Assembly: GCA_050302275.1 (NCBI GenBank)
Contig: JBNLAT010000011.1
Location: 1-64,000 of the forward strand
From: JAPHTQ01 sp050302275
GTDB lineage: Bacteria > Pseudomonadota > Gammaproteobacteria > Thiohalomonadales > Thiohalomonadaceae
Reading direction: 5' to 3'
Length of the DNA: 64,000 nt
Shown piece after piece: positions 54,539-63,679 of this stretch. Under the pieces are notes generated by a model. That model ran no database searches and was not told the DNA's origin. It saw only the letters and a program-made list of their open reading frames with translations. Both the position numbers and the translations under genes were made by a program. The first letter of the stretch is position 1. Every line of letters starts with the position of its first letter.

Positions 54539-55708
54539 TTAAATATAATTGTTTCGTGCGAGATAGCGTACATACATTAATATACCCGTCATATTTAGTA
54601 GCGTAGCAATAATCAGTAGTTCCGCAGTTTGTCCCAGAGACATCACCAGAACACCAACGACAACAAACCCAACAGATTGCAGTGACAAGACACCTACATC
54701 TCCGCCTCGCCCCCTATGCCGCCATACAAATATTCTGACTAACGAAAAAAACGCCCATGTGGCACAATAAAGTGCCGCAAAAGACATTGTCTCGTATTCG
54801 ATACTAATCACTCTGATAAAGTATCCTGACGTCACTAGCTGGTATACAAAAACAGGCACAATTACTGCCAAGCAGAACATTAATAGACTGATTTTAGCAA
54901 ACTGTCTCAACCCACCGAAATCATCCTGCGTCCTTAGATTAGAATGAACCTGATGGACATAAACCATGCATAGCTGAAACACCAACTCCCCAATAACAAA
55001 GGCATATGCCAAACCGTCACTAACCACATATCCTAAACTGCCTAACCATATTGGATAAGAGCGAAGGTCCGCTGTTAAGGTTGCGGAAGAGAGCGATTTA
55101 GGTAACCAGGCCTTGTAACGCCAGAACTGGCGGATTAGCACCTGTACGGACGGGGTTTCTATTTTTATTCCCACAAAGTAAGCCGCAACCAAGTTAATTA
55201 CAAAAACCAGACCATAGCCGAGCAAAAGTAAATATAAGATATCATTTGCATAATGAATCTCTGTTAAAAAACTAAGCACTAACACTAAAAACCATGGAAT
55301 GGTTACAGTAAATTCCTGAAACACATTACTATACGTGCGCAATGCCCCAACCAGAAAGTTACTGCCGGCAATAACCATTGCATATGCGACAGTGAGCATT
55401 GCTACTTCATACTTATCTATAACTACTCCAGCGAAGAGAGTACACACAAATGCCCCAAAGTAATAAATCATACCCCCTCTGAGATAGTGGGTTATTCTTG
55501 CTGAGTTGTGTTTAATTCGATAAACAAGATCCTCTCGCGCCCCAAAACCCAATATACGTCCTGCAATTACAGCTATAGAAGTCGCAAAAAAATAGTGTAC
55601 GAATTCACCCTCAAACATACTTGGTGCAATCAGTACAATAAAATAGGCCTTACTGGCGAATCCCAGTATGGTGAAGGAAAGCCCACGCGACAGCCGTACT
55701 ATTGCCAC
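54539..55708 (-). CDS. Polysaccharide/lipid-linked sugar flippase-like membrane protein
   Basis: A 389 aa protein with about 11-12 membrane helices and no other domain. Distribution of helices with short polar loops and basic residues (RLSRGLSFTILGFASKAY, RYKAWLPKSLSSATLTADLRS) fits Wzx/MATE-like flippases, but sequence motifs are weak. In its locus, which has an initiating transferase and a ligase-type protein, it is the only candidate for moving the lipid-linked sugar across the membrane. It lies 54 bp upstream of the FemAB-like gene. Confidence 0.6.
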   Translation of the reverse strand: MAIVRLSRGLSFTILGFASKAYFIVLIAPSMFEGEFVHYFFATSIAVIAGRILGFGAREDLVYRIKHNSARITHYLRGGMIYYFGAFVCTLFAGVVIDKYEVAMLTVAYAMVIAGSNFLVGALRTYSNVFQEFTVTIPWFLVLVLSFLTEIHYANDILYLLLLGYGLVFVINLVAAYFVGIKIETPSVQVLIRQFWRYKAWLPKSLSSATLTADLRSYPIWLGSLGYVVSDGLAYAFVIGELVFQLCMVYVHQVHSNLRTQDDFGGLRQFAKISLLMFCLAVIVPVFVYQLVTSGYFIRVISIEYETMSFAALYCATWAFFSLVRIFVWRHRGRGGDVGVLSLQSVGFVVVGVLVMSLGQTAELLIIATLLNMTGILMYVRYLARNNYI

Positions 55709-55845
55709 ACTAATACAATCTCTTTGCTAGCCATTATTCAGTATATTCCGTCATTTATCCTTGCGACATTGATATTACAAGCGCATCTATCTAGCCTATT
55801 CCGAACCACTATCAACCACGATGCTCTCTGGATTATAATGAAAAG

Positions 55846-56754
55846 ATGAAAAAGCCGACATTTCTCATTCTTGGCGCAGCCAAAAGCGGCACATCTGCCC
55901 TCGCACAGTATATATCCGCGCACCCAGACATAACTTTATCCAAACCGAAAGAACCACACTTCTTCGACGCGAACTACAGCAAAGGTATGACTTATTACCT
56001 TACCAACCACTTCAAACACAGGACTCATGAGTATTTGACCGGAGAAGCAACACCAAGCTATCTCATCGTACCTTTCGTTGCCGAAAGAATCCTGCATGAT
56101 TTGCCCCACGCAAAACTGATCATTATCCTCAGGAACCCTGTCACACGTGCATTTTCTTCCTGGTGGATGTTTCACGCACGGAGAATGGAACCATTATCCT
56201 TTTCTGATGCAATATCTCTCGAAGAGAGGCAAATATTAGAAGAACATCCGCTGGAAAGCCCACTTGCCCCGCAGATTTGGACCCAACATGTTCAAAATAT
56301 TCAGTTGGGAAGAACTATTGATGTGCGTACCTATTTATATGCTGGACACTACGCATATCATATCCAACGTTATCTGCGACTGTTCCCGAGAGAAAACATC
56401 AAGCTTGTATTTAGTCACCAACTACGCGAAAACCCTTATGAAATATTGTGTGACATATGGGAATTCCTAGGTGTACCGACAAATGTTCCACCGCCATCTT
56501 TTAGGACTGAAAACGAGGCCATCAGCGCGTCTGTCAGACCTATCCTGAAATTAATCCAAGCCTCCGGATTAATGCCGTTCAGGAAACTCCTACCAGCCAA
56601 GAGCCTATCCTGGATCAAAAGGCATCTATCCAGATTCGGCCCCCCGCATACAATAGATGCAACTACCAAAATGTATCTCGAAAATTATTTCGAGCCACAT
56701 ATTCGCGACCTTGAGTCACTTCTGAACGTTGACCTCGCCATTTGGCGGGAATAG
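55846..56754 (+). CDS. Sulfotransferase domain protein, heparan-type
   Basis: A 302 aa soluble sulfotransferase. Residues 6-17 are LILGAAKSGTSA (PAPS 5'-phosphosulfate loop), followed by KEPHFFDANYSKGM, the EATPSYLI block and the 3'-phosphate site ILRNPVTRAFSSWWM (about residues 92-106). These are the motifs of heparan sulfate N-sulfotransferase-like enzymes. It is divergent from the flippase-like gene (137 bp gap) and converges with the tRNA-Thr gene. The acceptor is not known. Confidence 0.85.
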   Translation: MKKPTFLILGAAKSGTSALAQYISAHPDITLSKPKEPHFFDANYSKGMTYYLTNHFKHRTHEYLTGEATPSYLIVPFVAERILHDLPHAKLIIILRNPVTRAFSSWWMFHARRMEPLSFSDAISLEERQILEEHPLESPLAPQIWTQHVQNIQLGRTIDVRTYLYAGHYAYHIQRYLRLFPRENIKLVFSHQLRENPYEILCDIWEFLGVPTNVPPPSFRTENEAISASVRPILKLIQASGLMPFRKLLPAKSLSWIKRHLSRFGPPHTIDATTKMYLENYFEPHIRDLESLLNVDLAIWRE

Positions 56755-56776
56755 CACGACATGTGTATGTACATGT

Positions 56777-56852
<76 letters not shown>

Positions 56853-57086
56853 GGATATCTTTTTGATTTTACTGTGAAATTCATAACCACATAGCGTGTG
56901 GTGTTACATTATAACCTAGCGAAAGTACAGCATGCCATTATGATTTGCTACACACCCTATAAACAAAAAATTTGTAACTAATTGATTATTATAAATAAAC
57001 CTCTATCAATGTCTGGGTCGACCATTTATCTGCCTATTTCCTCCAGTCGTCACCACTACATGGACAGAGCAACACATAGGGAATAT

Positions 57087-57650
57087 ATGTTTGGTATGAA
57101 AATGATACGTGGATTTAGCTTAGCGGAGTTGACCATAACCGTGGCACTCATGCTTGTCGTGGTGTCGATAGCGGCCCCACCGCTGTCGACGATGATTAAA
57201 GAGAATCAACTACAGTCGCAGCTGGATAAATTCATCATCACCCTGAATTTTGCGCGAAGTGAAGCGATAAAACGTAACCAAAGTGTCGTGCTTTGCCCAC
57301 GCAAGACTGAGACGACCTGCGATACCGTTACTTGGGAAAATGGCTGGCTCATCTACGCAGATGTAATAAACCCAGGAGTACTTGATGTACCCGGAGATAC
57401 TATTCTTAAGCAACACATTGCGTTACCTAAGGACGTAACTCTTCGGGCGACCAATGGATCAGCTTTCGATACAAACGTTACCTACACAAGAATAGGCGTC
57501 AGCACAGCGAGTGCTGACTTTGTTTTCTGCGATGGACGAGGTTTTCTTGGTAGTGACACTCGAATTATTACCATTAGTCCAACAGGCAGAGCAACCGCAA
57601 CTGATAATAGCACCATTGTGCCGCCTTACACCGATTGCGATGGGAACTGA
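57087..57650 (+). CDS. fimT: Minor pilin FimT/FimU-like (GspH domain)
   Basis: A 187 aa pseudopilin. The cleavage site is in MIRGFSLAELTITVAL (Gly-1, Phe+1, Glu+5). The helix is followed by QLDKFIITLNFARSEAIKRNQSVVLCPR, the GspH/FimT signature. Start choice between ATGs at 57087, 57096 and 57102 is open; 57087 has AGGGA just upstream, and a frame to 56982 is rejected. First gene of fimT-pilV-pilW-pilX-pilY1-pilE. Such proteins prime pilus assembly at the tip. Confidence 0.85.
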   Translation: MFGMKMIRGFSLAELTITVALMLVVVSIAAPPLSTMIKENQLQSQLDKFIITLNFARSEAIKRNQSVVLCPRKTETTCDTVTWENGWLIYADVINPGVLDVPGDTILKQHIALPKDVTLRATNGSAFDTNVTYTRIGVSTASADFVFCDGRGFLGSDTRIITISPTGRATATDNSTIVPPYTDCDGN

Positions 57651-57656
57651 GAGAAA

Positions 57657-58208
57657 ATGAACTCACAGACAAAGCAAAATCAATTAGGATTTTCGTTGAT
57701 AGAGGTAATGGTCGCGTTAGTCATTCTCTCTGTCGGACTACTTGGTTTGGCTGGCATGCAGGTATCAGGACTGCGCAGCGTTAACAACTCGGCCAACTAC
57801 TCCCTTGCTTCAATTGCAGTAAATGACTTGGCTGAAATAATGCGTGGCAACCCGGCGGCTCTGGACAATGGGACTTTTCTAGTCGATTTCACCGGCCTTG
57901 TGTGCAACCCACCTGCGGTAACATGCCGCACACCATCGACAACATCATGTACACCAGATCAATTGGCAACTTATGATCTTTATACATGGTACTGCGGTGA
58001 CAGCACAGGAAATGGTGTATCAAATACGTTAAAACTGACTAACATGGATACTATCATTCAATGTATCGACACGCCGACCACTGACGCACGTCCATGCAGC
58101 CCCGGTTCCCCTTATGAGATAAATCTTCAGTGGGATGAAGTAAACCAAGAGGCAGACGGAACAGGGGATACTGCAGCACAGTCAATCTATATGAGGATAC
58201 TCCCATGA
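57657..58208 (+). CDS. pilV: Minor pilin PilV
   Basis: A 183 aa prepilin with cleavage in NQLGFSLIEVMVALVILSVG (Glu+5 present). Downstream the LAGMQVSGLRSVNNSANYSLASIAVNDLAEIMRGNP block is typical of PilV. Several cysteine pairs occur in the C-terminal half (VCNPPAVTC, SCTPDQ). It starts 6 bp after the fimT stop and overlaps pilW by 4 bp. Confidence 0.88.
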   Translation: MNSQTKQNQLGFSLIEVMVALVILSVGLLGLAGMQVSGLRSVNNSANYSLASIAVNDLAEIMRGNPAALDNGTFLVDFTGLVCNPPAVTCRTPSTTSCTPDQLATYDLYTWYCGDSTGNGVSNTLKLTNMDTIIQCIDTPTTDARPCSPGSPYEINLQWDEVNQEADGTGDTAAQSIYMRILP

Positions 58209-58993
58209 AACCGCTATCCTATGTGGGAGAGAAACAACTTGGTTTCACCATTGTAGAAATACTGGTTGCACTCGTTATCAGCCTGGTTTTACTAATGGGA
58301 GTAATCAACATTTTCCTTGCCAGCAAACAGTCTTATACACTGCAAAGCGGTGTCTCACGCCTACAGGAAAATGCCCGTTATGCACTAGACATGATGGCCG
58401 CAAGCATTTCACTTGCTGGTCGAGACGCCAACCCGGAAACGAACACCCTGCCATTCAGCGCTGCCACAGTTGATGGTGGAGGTAATGTCAGTGACACAAT
58501 TTCTGTTCAATATGCTTCTGCGACAGATTGCCTGGGGGCCGGAACTGGAGGAATAGCGACTGACACCTTTGCAATAAATGGCTCGTCACAGCTAACTTGC
58601 AATAACACTGTTATTGTCGATGGGATCGATAACATGCAGGTACTCTATGGTATGGATGCCCAACGATTCGTGGCAGGTGTGACGACATTGGTTGATGGCA
58701 TACCAGAAACATATACGACGTATCCCCCTGCACCGTATACGGCAGCCGACCCACCTGATGATATGGATGAAGAAAGAGGTGGCGTCGTCAGTGTACGTAT
58801 TGCATTACTAGTCAGCAGTGTCACTGACCCTAATTCACAAATGAACAGTACACAGTTACTAAATACTACGCAGTATTCATTACTCGACGCGCCTGCACTA
58901 TCTGCTTTTAACGATCGAAGGATACGCCGCGTTTTCTCACGGACCATCCTTCTCAGAAACTATTTTGCATCACCTAAGAACCCTAGTTATTAA
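58205..58993 (+). CDS. pilW: Minor pilin PilW
   Basis: A 262 aa prepilin with a site in EKQLGFTIVEILVALVISLV (Glu+5). It has the longer C-terminal region of PilW with SRLQENARYALDMMAASISLAGRDA and NTTQYSLLDAPALSAFNDRRIRRVFSR. The gene overlaps pilV (ATGA). It works with PilV, PilX and PilY1 at the pilus tip. Confidence 0.88.
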   Translation: MKPLSYVGEKQLGFTIVEILVALVISLVLLMGVINIFLASKQSYTLQSGVSRLQENARYALDMMAASISLAGRDANPETNTLPFSAATVDGGGNVSDTISVQYASATDCLGAGTGGIATDTFAINGSSQLTCNNTVIVDGIDNMQVLYGMDAQRFVAGVTTLVDGIPETYTTYPPAPYTAADPPDDMDEERGGVVSVRIALLVSSVTDPNSQMNSTQLLNTTQYSLLDAPALSAFNDRRIRRVFSRTILLRNYFASPKNPSY

Positions 58994-59008
58994 CAGAGAA
59001 CGTTTGCT

Positions 59009-59542
59009 ATGACTCGGATCGCATATAAAACTCAACATGGCGCGACACTACTGGTCAGCATGGTTATTTTAATAATACTGACCATTGTAGGAATTGCTGC
59101 TATGAGCAATTCTGCGCTGCAATCCAACATGGCCAGAAACTTTCAGCTTGGTAAAACTGATTTTCAACTGGCAGAAAGTGTGATCGGTGAGATTATTTTC
59201 TTAGGATCGCAAGGTCCAGCCGGCAAGGAAATCGCAACATACAAGCTCGAGAATGACATCATTCGTAACGTCAAAACTGATGTTGAAGGTCAAAAAACGG
59301 AAACAACTTATGACGCCACCGTTCTTGACCCAAAGAAAAAACTTGGGGATGGAAGTGGTGTTGCCGTTGCTTCCCGAGTGACTTTTGACTGGAATCAGGA
59401 AAGTGAAATGTGTCCGGGCGGCGCCGGCACAGGTTCGTGCAACGTATACACCATCCAGACCGCAACTTTTTTAGATGGTGTAACACCTTCAATTGAGCAT
59501 GGACAGAACATTTGGATCGTTGTTCCGGAGAGGAACAACTAG
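59009..59542 (+). CDS. pilX: Minor pilin PilX
   Basis: A 177 aa protein with an N-terminal helix (HGATLLVSMVILIILTIVGI) that begins with the QxGAxLL type of start. Glu+5 of normal prepilins is absent, as is common in PilX. The following NSALQSNMARNFQLGKTDFQLAESVIG block matches PilX. It lies 15 bp after pilW. The C-terminal region has a Cys pair (MCPGGAGTGSC). Confidence 0.82.
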   Translation: MTRIAYKTQHGATLLVSMVILIILTIVGIAAMSNSALQSNMARNFQLGKTDFQLAESVIGEIIFLGSQGPAGKEIATYKLENDIIRNVKTDVEGQKTETTYDATVLDPKKKLGDGSGVAVASRVTFDWNQESEMCPGGAGTGSCNVYTIQTATFLDGVTPSIEHGQNIWIVVPERNN

Positions 59543-59612
59543 ATAGCCCAGTACAGTTAATATAGGTCATACAATATTTCGTGAATGCGTGACATATGTC
59601 ATGAGGTGCCAC

Positions 59613-62600
59613 ATGAAACCGAACACAAAATCATCACTATTCAATCTATTCGTTGCAACCATAGTCATGACATTGAGTTGCGTGAGTATTTCACGGGCAG
59701 ACGACACAGACATCTACCTGGGAGGCGGCTCACTTAGCGGCAACAGTATCCCAAACATTGTCTATGTCATCGACACCTCAGGCAGTATGGCACGTGACAC
59801 CATGCAGGACACTGGCACAAACCTGCGCGGGAATACTTTCGACCCCAACTCCCCCGACTTAACGATCTATCCAAGTGCTACGTACAGGGTATATAACGGG
59901 TACTGTACTCAAGGAAGATACTATTGGATAAGTCAGGCTGACTTTAACAATGGCAAGTTACCTAACTGCGAAGGTAATACCACCAGCTACATAGAAACAA
60001 CGGCGATGCACTGTGATGATGCGGCAGCCGACCTCGACAACAACAGTACCGTAGGTTATTACAAGGGCCGACTATCCCAAGATGTGAGCGGCTGGAGGAC
60101 CATGCTATCAGGCGATCACACCTCGAATGTTGAATGTAAAGCAGACTATGGTGTGCACGGTGAGAATGGCACAACAGGCAACCTCTTTCCCGCAAAAAAC
60201 ACCGGATGGACAAGTATAGATAACCCTGGGGTAACATCGCTTGACTGGTCCGCCAGTTCTAGCGGTGACTACGTTTTTTTTAATGCCAACTATCTTAACT
60301 GGCTACAGACTGATCGCATGACCACCATCATGGATGTATACATCGACTTGCTTACGGGCATAGTCCGAAGTGGCGCCAAGATGAACGTCAGTCTGATGCG
60401 CTATGATTCTGGTGCCGATGGCGGCTACTTCATCGTCCCCCACCAGGAACTTACGGCAGCAAATCTAGACTCCTATACCGACGCAGTACTGGCACTACGT
60501 CCAGGCGGTTACACTCCTTTGACCGAAACGTTATATGAAGCGTACCGCTTTTATAATGGTCTTACCGCATACTATGGTGACCAATCAACGCCGGCAAAAA
60601 ATCCCACTAGCATGTATGTCAGTGGTACAACCGACACATACATCAGCCCTGTAACAAATCAGTGCCAGAAAAACTTTGTTATCATGCTCACTGATGGTGA
60701 ACCAACCAGAGACACAGGCGCTGATAGTGCGATCAGAAGCCTTGCAGGGACTTGGTGTAGTGGTGATGGTGCCTGCCTTGATGATCTTACCGGCTACATG
60801 TATAACGCTGATTGCAGCGCAACACACTCTGGCACACAAAACGTTATTACTTACGCAATTGGCTTCGGTAACGACGTAGCAATACCAGGAAGCACCGCCG
60901 ACAAACTCCTTGCCAAGGCTGCTGCTGCAGGTGGTGGTGAGTCATTCCTTGCAACCACTTCAGATCAGGTTATCAACTCGTTGGCAAAGATCATCCTCGA
61001 CGTTCGGAGAGTTATTTCTATTTTCTCCGCACCATCCGTATCTATCAATGCTTATAACCGCAACTTCCATAGTGATGAGCTTTACTTTGCCCTCTTCCAG
61101 CCTGAGGCTGGCCCAATATGGCCAGGCAACGTAAAAGTTTACAAAATGCAGGACAACACTATCGTTGATGCCAATGGACTTCCTGTTGTTGACCCGGTAA
61201 CAACCACCATCAAACCAAGTGCATTGAGTTACTGGACCGACACCTTAACCTTACCCACAGGCATCACTGCAGACGGGGCAGATATTTCGCTCGGTGGTTT
61301 TGCCTCAAAGTTAACCACTAGCAGAAAAACTTACACCTATACTGGTAGTGGAGCTCCAAATAATGAGCCCCTAACTGCAGTTGCGAACGAGCTAAAAGAA
61401 ACCAATGCTGCCATCACCACCACTATGCTAGGTGTTCCCAGCCTGACTACGACCGAACGAGATGCGACGCTAAAATGGGGGCGTGGGATAGATGTTAATG
61501 ATGAAGATGGTGATGGCAGCACAATCGATGCACGCATGAAAATGGGCGACCCACTACATAGCCAACCAGCTGTTATTAACTACGGCCCGAACTATGATGA
61601 CCTGGTCATGTATGCCTCGACAAATGAGGGTTACATACATGCCATCGATATCAAAAAGCAAGGCGAGGAAATTTTCGCCTTCATGCCACAAGAGTTATTA
61701 CCAAATATTTACCCGCGAATGACTAATGGTTCCCTCGCGAATCACATCTATGGCCTGGATGGCCCGATCACCATTTGGAACAACGATGCCAACAATGATG
61801 GTCGCCTATACAGTGACGCAACAACGCTACAGTCTGGTGAATTTGTCTATCTCTATCAAGGAATGCGTCGCGGGGGTAGTCACTACTATGCGCTTGACAT
61901 AACTAAACCGACATCTCCTGTCCTGAAGTGGAAAATTTCTGGCGGCCCCAGCGGTACAACTGGTTTTTCAGAACTAGGGCAGACATGGTCCGCTATGAAG
62001 AAAGCACGTGTAAAAATTGGCGGCGTGGAAAGAGATGTTCTTGTATTTGGCGGCGGCTATGATGTCACGCAGGATACCGCAGACAATACACACACAGCAG
62101 ATACTATCGGCCGGGCTATTTATATAGTTGACGCTGAAACTGGGGAAAAACTCTGGCAAGCGGGGCCAGCCGGAACAGCACCTGAACGCGCCAGCAATAA
62201 CCCGGATTTGGTACTAAATGACATGACCAATGCCTTCCCATCCGACATTGTAATATTCGATACTAATCGTGATGGCCTTCAGGATAGGATGTATGCCGCC
62301 GACGTGGGTGGACAACTATGGCGTTTTGACATTGACAACGAGAACAACACTGACGCTTCTAATCTCGTAACTGGCGGCATGATTGCCCGCCTATATGGTA
62401 CTAATGTAGAAGACAACCGCAGATTTTATCATGCCCCAGAAGTAGCAATTTCTGCAGACCGTTCCTACTTTGCAATTACTATTGGCTCAGGACATCGAGC
62501 CGCACCGAAAAACGCAACGGTACATGATGCCTTCTATGTCATCCGTGACCCCTATGTCTACACTGTACCACCTACGGATAGCGTTACTGGCGCACCAAAC

Positions 62601-63215
62601 TATAAGTATGTAGATACGACTAACCCCGCAGATGGTGTTGGTGACGAAATCATTACATGGAATGGCACCTATACTGTGGATACTTCAACATATCCCCATC
62701 TATTCGATGCTACAGATAACATATTAGGATCAAATGTTGGTGATATTTTATCTGATGGTACGACCGTCACCGACACAAATCTCGCCCAAGCAAGGAAAGA
62801 TTTTAGTGAGTCATATGGGTGGTTTATATGGCTATCTGACATTGATCCGGTAACAAAAACCCCCACATGGGTTGGTGAAAAAGTTACCGCCGAGGCAACC
62901 CTTATTCAGAGCCAATTGACGTTTGTTACCTTCACACCAGTAGAGACCTCATCTACAGCAGTTTGTGCACCGAACCGTGGCCGTGGTCGGGTCTTCAGAA
63001 TTAGTCTGCATAATGGCACGCCTATCAACTCGGCGGCTGTACCAGGCAATCCCAGGCTTGTTGTTGAAACTCAGGGTATGCTTGGTAGAGTACAAAACAT
63101 CATTGGTACACACAGCTGGATGGACTGTTCTGGACTTAAGTGTTACGAAGGTGGTTCATTATCACCAAATAAGACTGGTTGGAGCACCAGCCCAACGACT
63201 GACTTGAAGCCGTAA
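59613..63215 (+). CDS. pilY1: Pilus tip adhesin/assembly factor PilY1
   Basis: A 1200 aa secreted protein. Signal peptide at residues 1-30 (ending SISRA). A von Willebrand A-like domain holds the MIDAS motif VIDTSGSMARD (about residue 50), and the C-terminal half (about 620-1150) is the PilY1 beta-propeller with PLHSQPAVINYG, calcium loops NNDANNDGRLYSD and DTNRDGLQDRMYAADVGG. It supports pilus extension and surface sensing. ATG 59613 is preceded by AGGTG. A TGACATATGTCA palindrome lies at 59590-59601 in front of it. Confidence 0.92.
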   Translation: MKPNTKSSLFNLFVATIVMTLSCVSISRADDTDIYLGGGSLSGNSIPNIVYVIDTSGSMARDTMQDTGTNLRGNTFDPNSPDLTIYPSATYRVYNGYCTQGRYYWISQADFNNGKLPNCEGNTTSYIETTAMHCDDAAADLDNNSTVGYYKGRLSQDVSGWRTMLSGDHTSNVECKADYGVHGENGTTGNLFPAKNTGWTSIDNPGVTSLDWSASSSGDYVFFNANYLNWLQTDRMTTIMDVYIDLLTGIVRSGAKMNVSLMRYDSGADGGYFIVPHQELTAANLDSYTDAVLALRPGGYTPLTETLYEAYRFYNGLTAYYGDQSTPAKNPTSMYVSGTTDTYISPVTNQCQKNFVIMLTDGEPTRDTGADSAIRSLAGTWCSGDGACLDDLTGYMYNADCSATHSGTQNVITYAIGFGNDVAIPGSTADKLLAKAAAAGGGESFLATTSDQVINSLAKIILDVRRVISIFSAPSVSINAYNRNFHSDELYFALFQPEAGPIWPGNVKVYKMQDNTIVDANGLPVVDPVTTTIKPSALSYWTDTLTLPTGITADGADISLGGFASKLTTSRKTYTYTGSGAPNNEPLTAVANELKETNAAITTTMLGVPSLTTTERDATLKWGRGIDVNDEDGDGSTIDARMKMGDPLHSQPAVINYGPNYDDLVMYASTNEGYIHAIDIKKQGEEIFAFMPQELLPNIYPRMTNGSLANHIYGLDGPITIWNNDANNDGRLYSDATTLQSGEFVYLYQGMRRGGSHYYALDITKPTSPVLKWKISGGPSGTTGFSELGQTWSAMKKARVKIGGVERDVLVFGGGYDVTQDTADNTHTADTIGRAIYIVDAETGEKLWQAGPAGTAPERASNNPDLVLNDMTNAFPSDIVIFDTNRDGLQDRMYAADVGGQLWRFDIDNENNTDASNLVTGGMIARLYGTNVEDNRRFYHAPEVAISADRSYFAITIGSGHRAAPKNATVHDAFYVIRDPYVYTVPPTDSVTGAPNYKYVDTTNPADGVGDEIITWNGTYTVDTSTYPHLFDATDNILGSNVGDILSDGTTVTDTNLAQARKDFSESYGWFIWLSDIDPVTKTPTWVGEKVTAEATLIQSQLTFVTFTPVETSSTAVCAPNRGRGRVFRISLHNGTPINSAAVPGNPRLVVETQGMLGRVQNIIGTHSWMDCSGLKCYEGGSLSPNKTGWSTSPTTDLKP

Positions 63216-63264
63216 CCAACGATATGTACCCCTAACGAACCACTGTAGGTACGGAGAAAAAAGC

Positions 63265-63675
63265 GTGAAAAAGAAACACATGATGGGATTTAGTCTCATT
63301 GAACTAATGATTGTCGTCGTGGTAATTGGCATACTCGCGGCAATTGCGTTGCCTACTTACAAGCAACATTTAGTAAAATCTCGGCGCTCCGGGGCAATGG
63401 CAGCACTAGAGCAGGCAGCCAATGCCATGGACCGCTATCGTCTACAAAATAACACCTACGTTGGTGCTTCGATTGCAACGATCACTGTTGATATGTATAC
63501 GCTTAGCATTCAAAGTTCCTTGCTGAATTCCTATACCCTGCGTGCAACGCCCGTTGCTGGCTCGGCACAAGCTGGCGATGGTTATATTGAGCTATACTCA
63601 TCAGGTGCCCGCCGATGGGATGAGGACGACGATGGTTATACTGTTGGTCTCGACGATAACTGGATTCAGGGCTAG
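63265..63675 (+). CDS. pilE: Minor pilin PilE
   Basis: A 136 aa prepilin. Cleavage is in MGFSLIELMIVVVVIGILAAIA (Glu+5), and the conserved PTYKQHLVKSRRSGAMAALEQAANAMDRYRLQNNTY block is that of PilE. In contrast to the split pilin at 43522 it has a head domain of normal size. Last gene of the minor pilin operon, 49 bp after pilY1. A terminator follows at 63695. Confidence 0.88.
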   Translation: MKKKHMMGFSLIELMIVVVVIGILAAIALPTYKQHLVKSRRSGAMAALEQAANAMDRYRLQNNTYVGASIATITVDMYTLSIQSSLLNSYTLRATPVAGSAQAGDGYIELYSSGARRWDEDDDGYTVGLDDNWIQG

Positions 63676-63679
63676 CATA

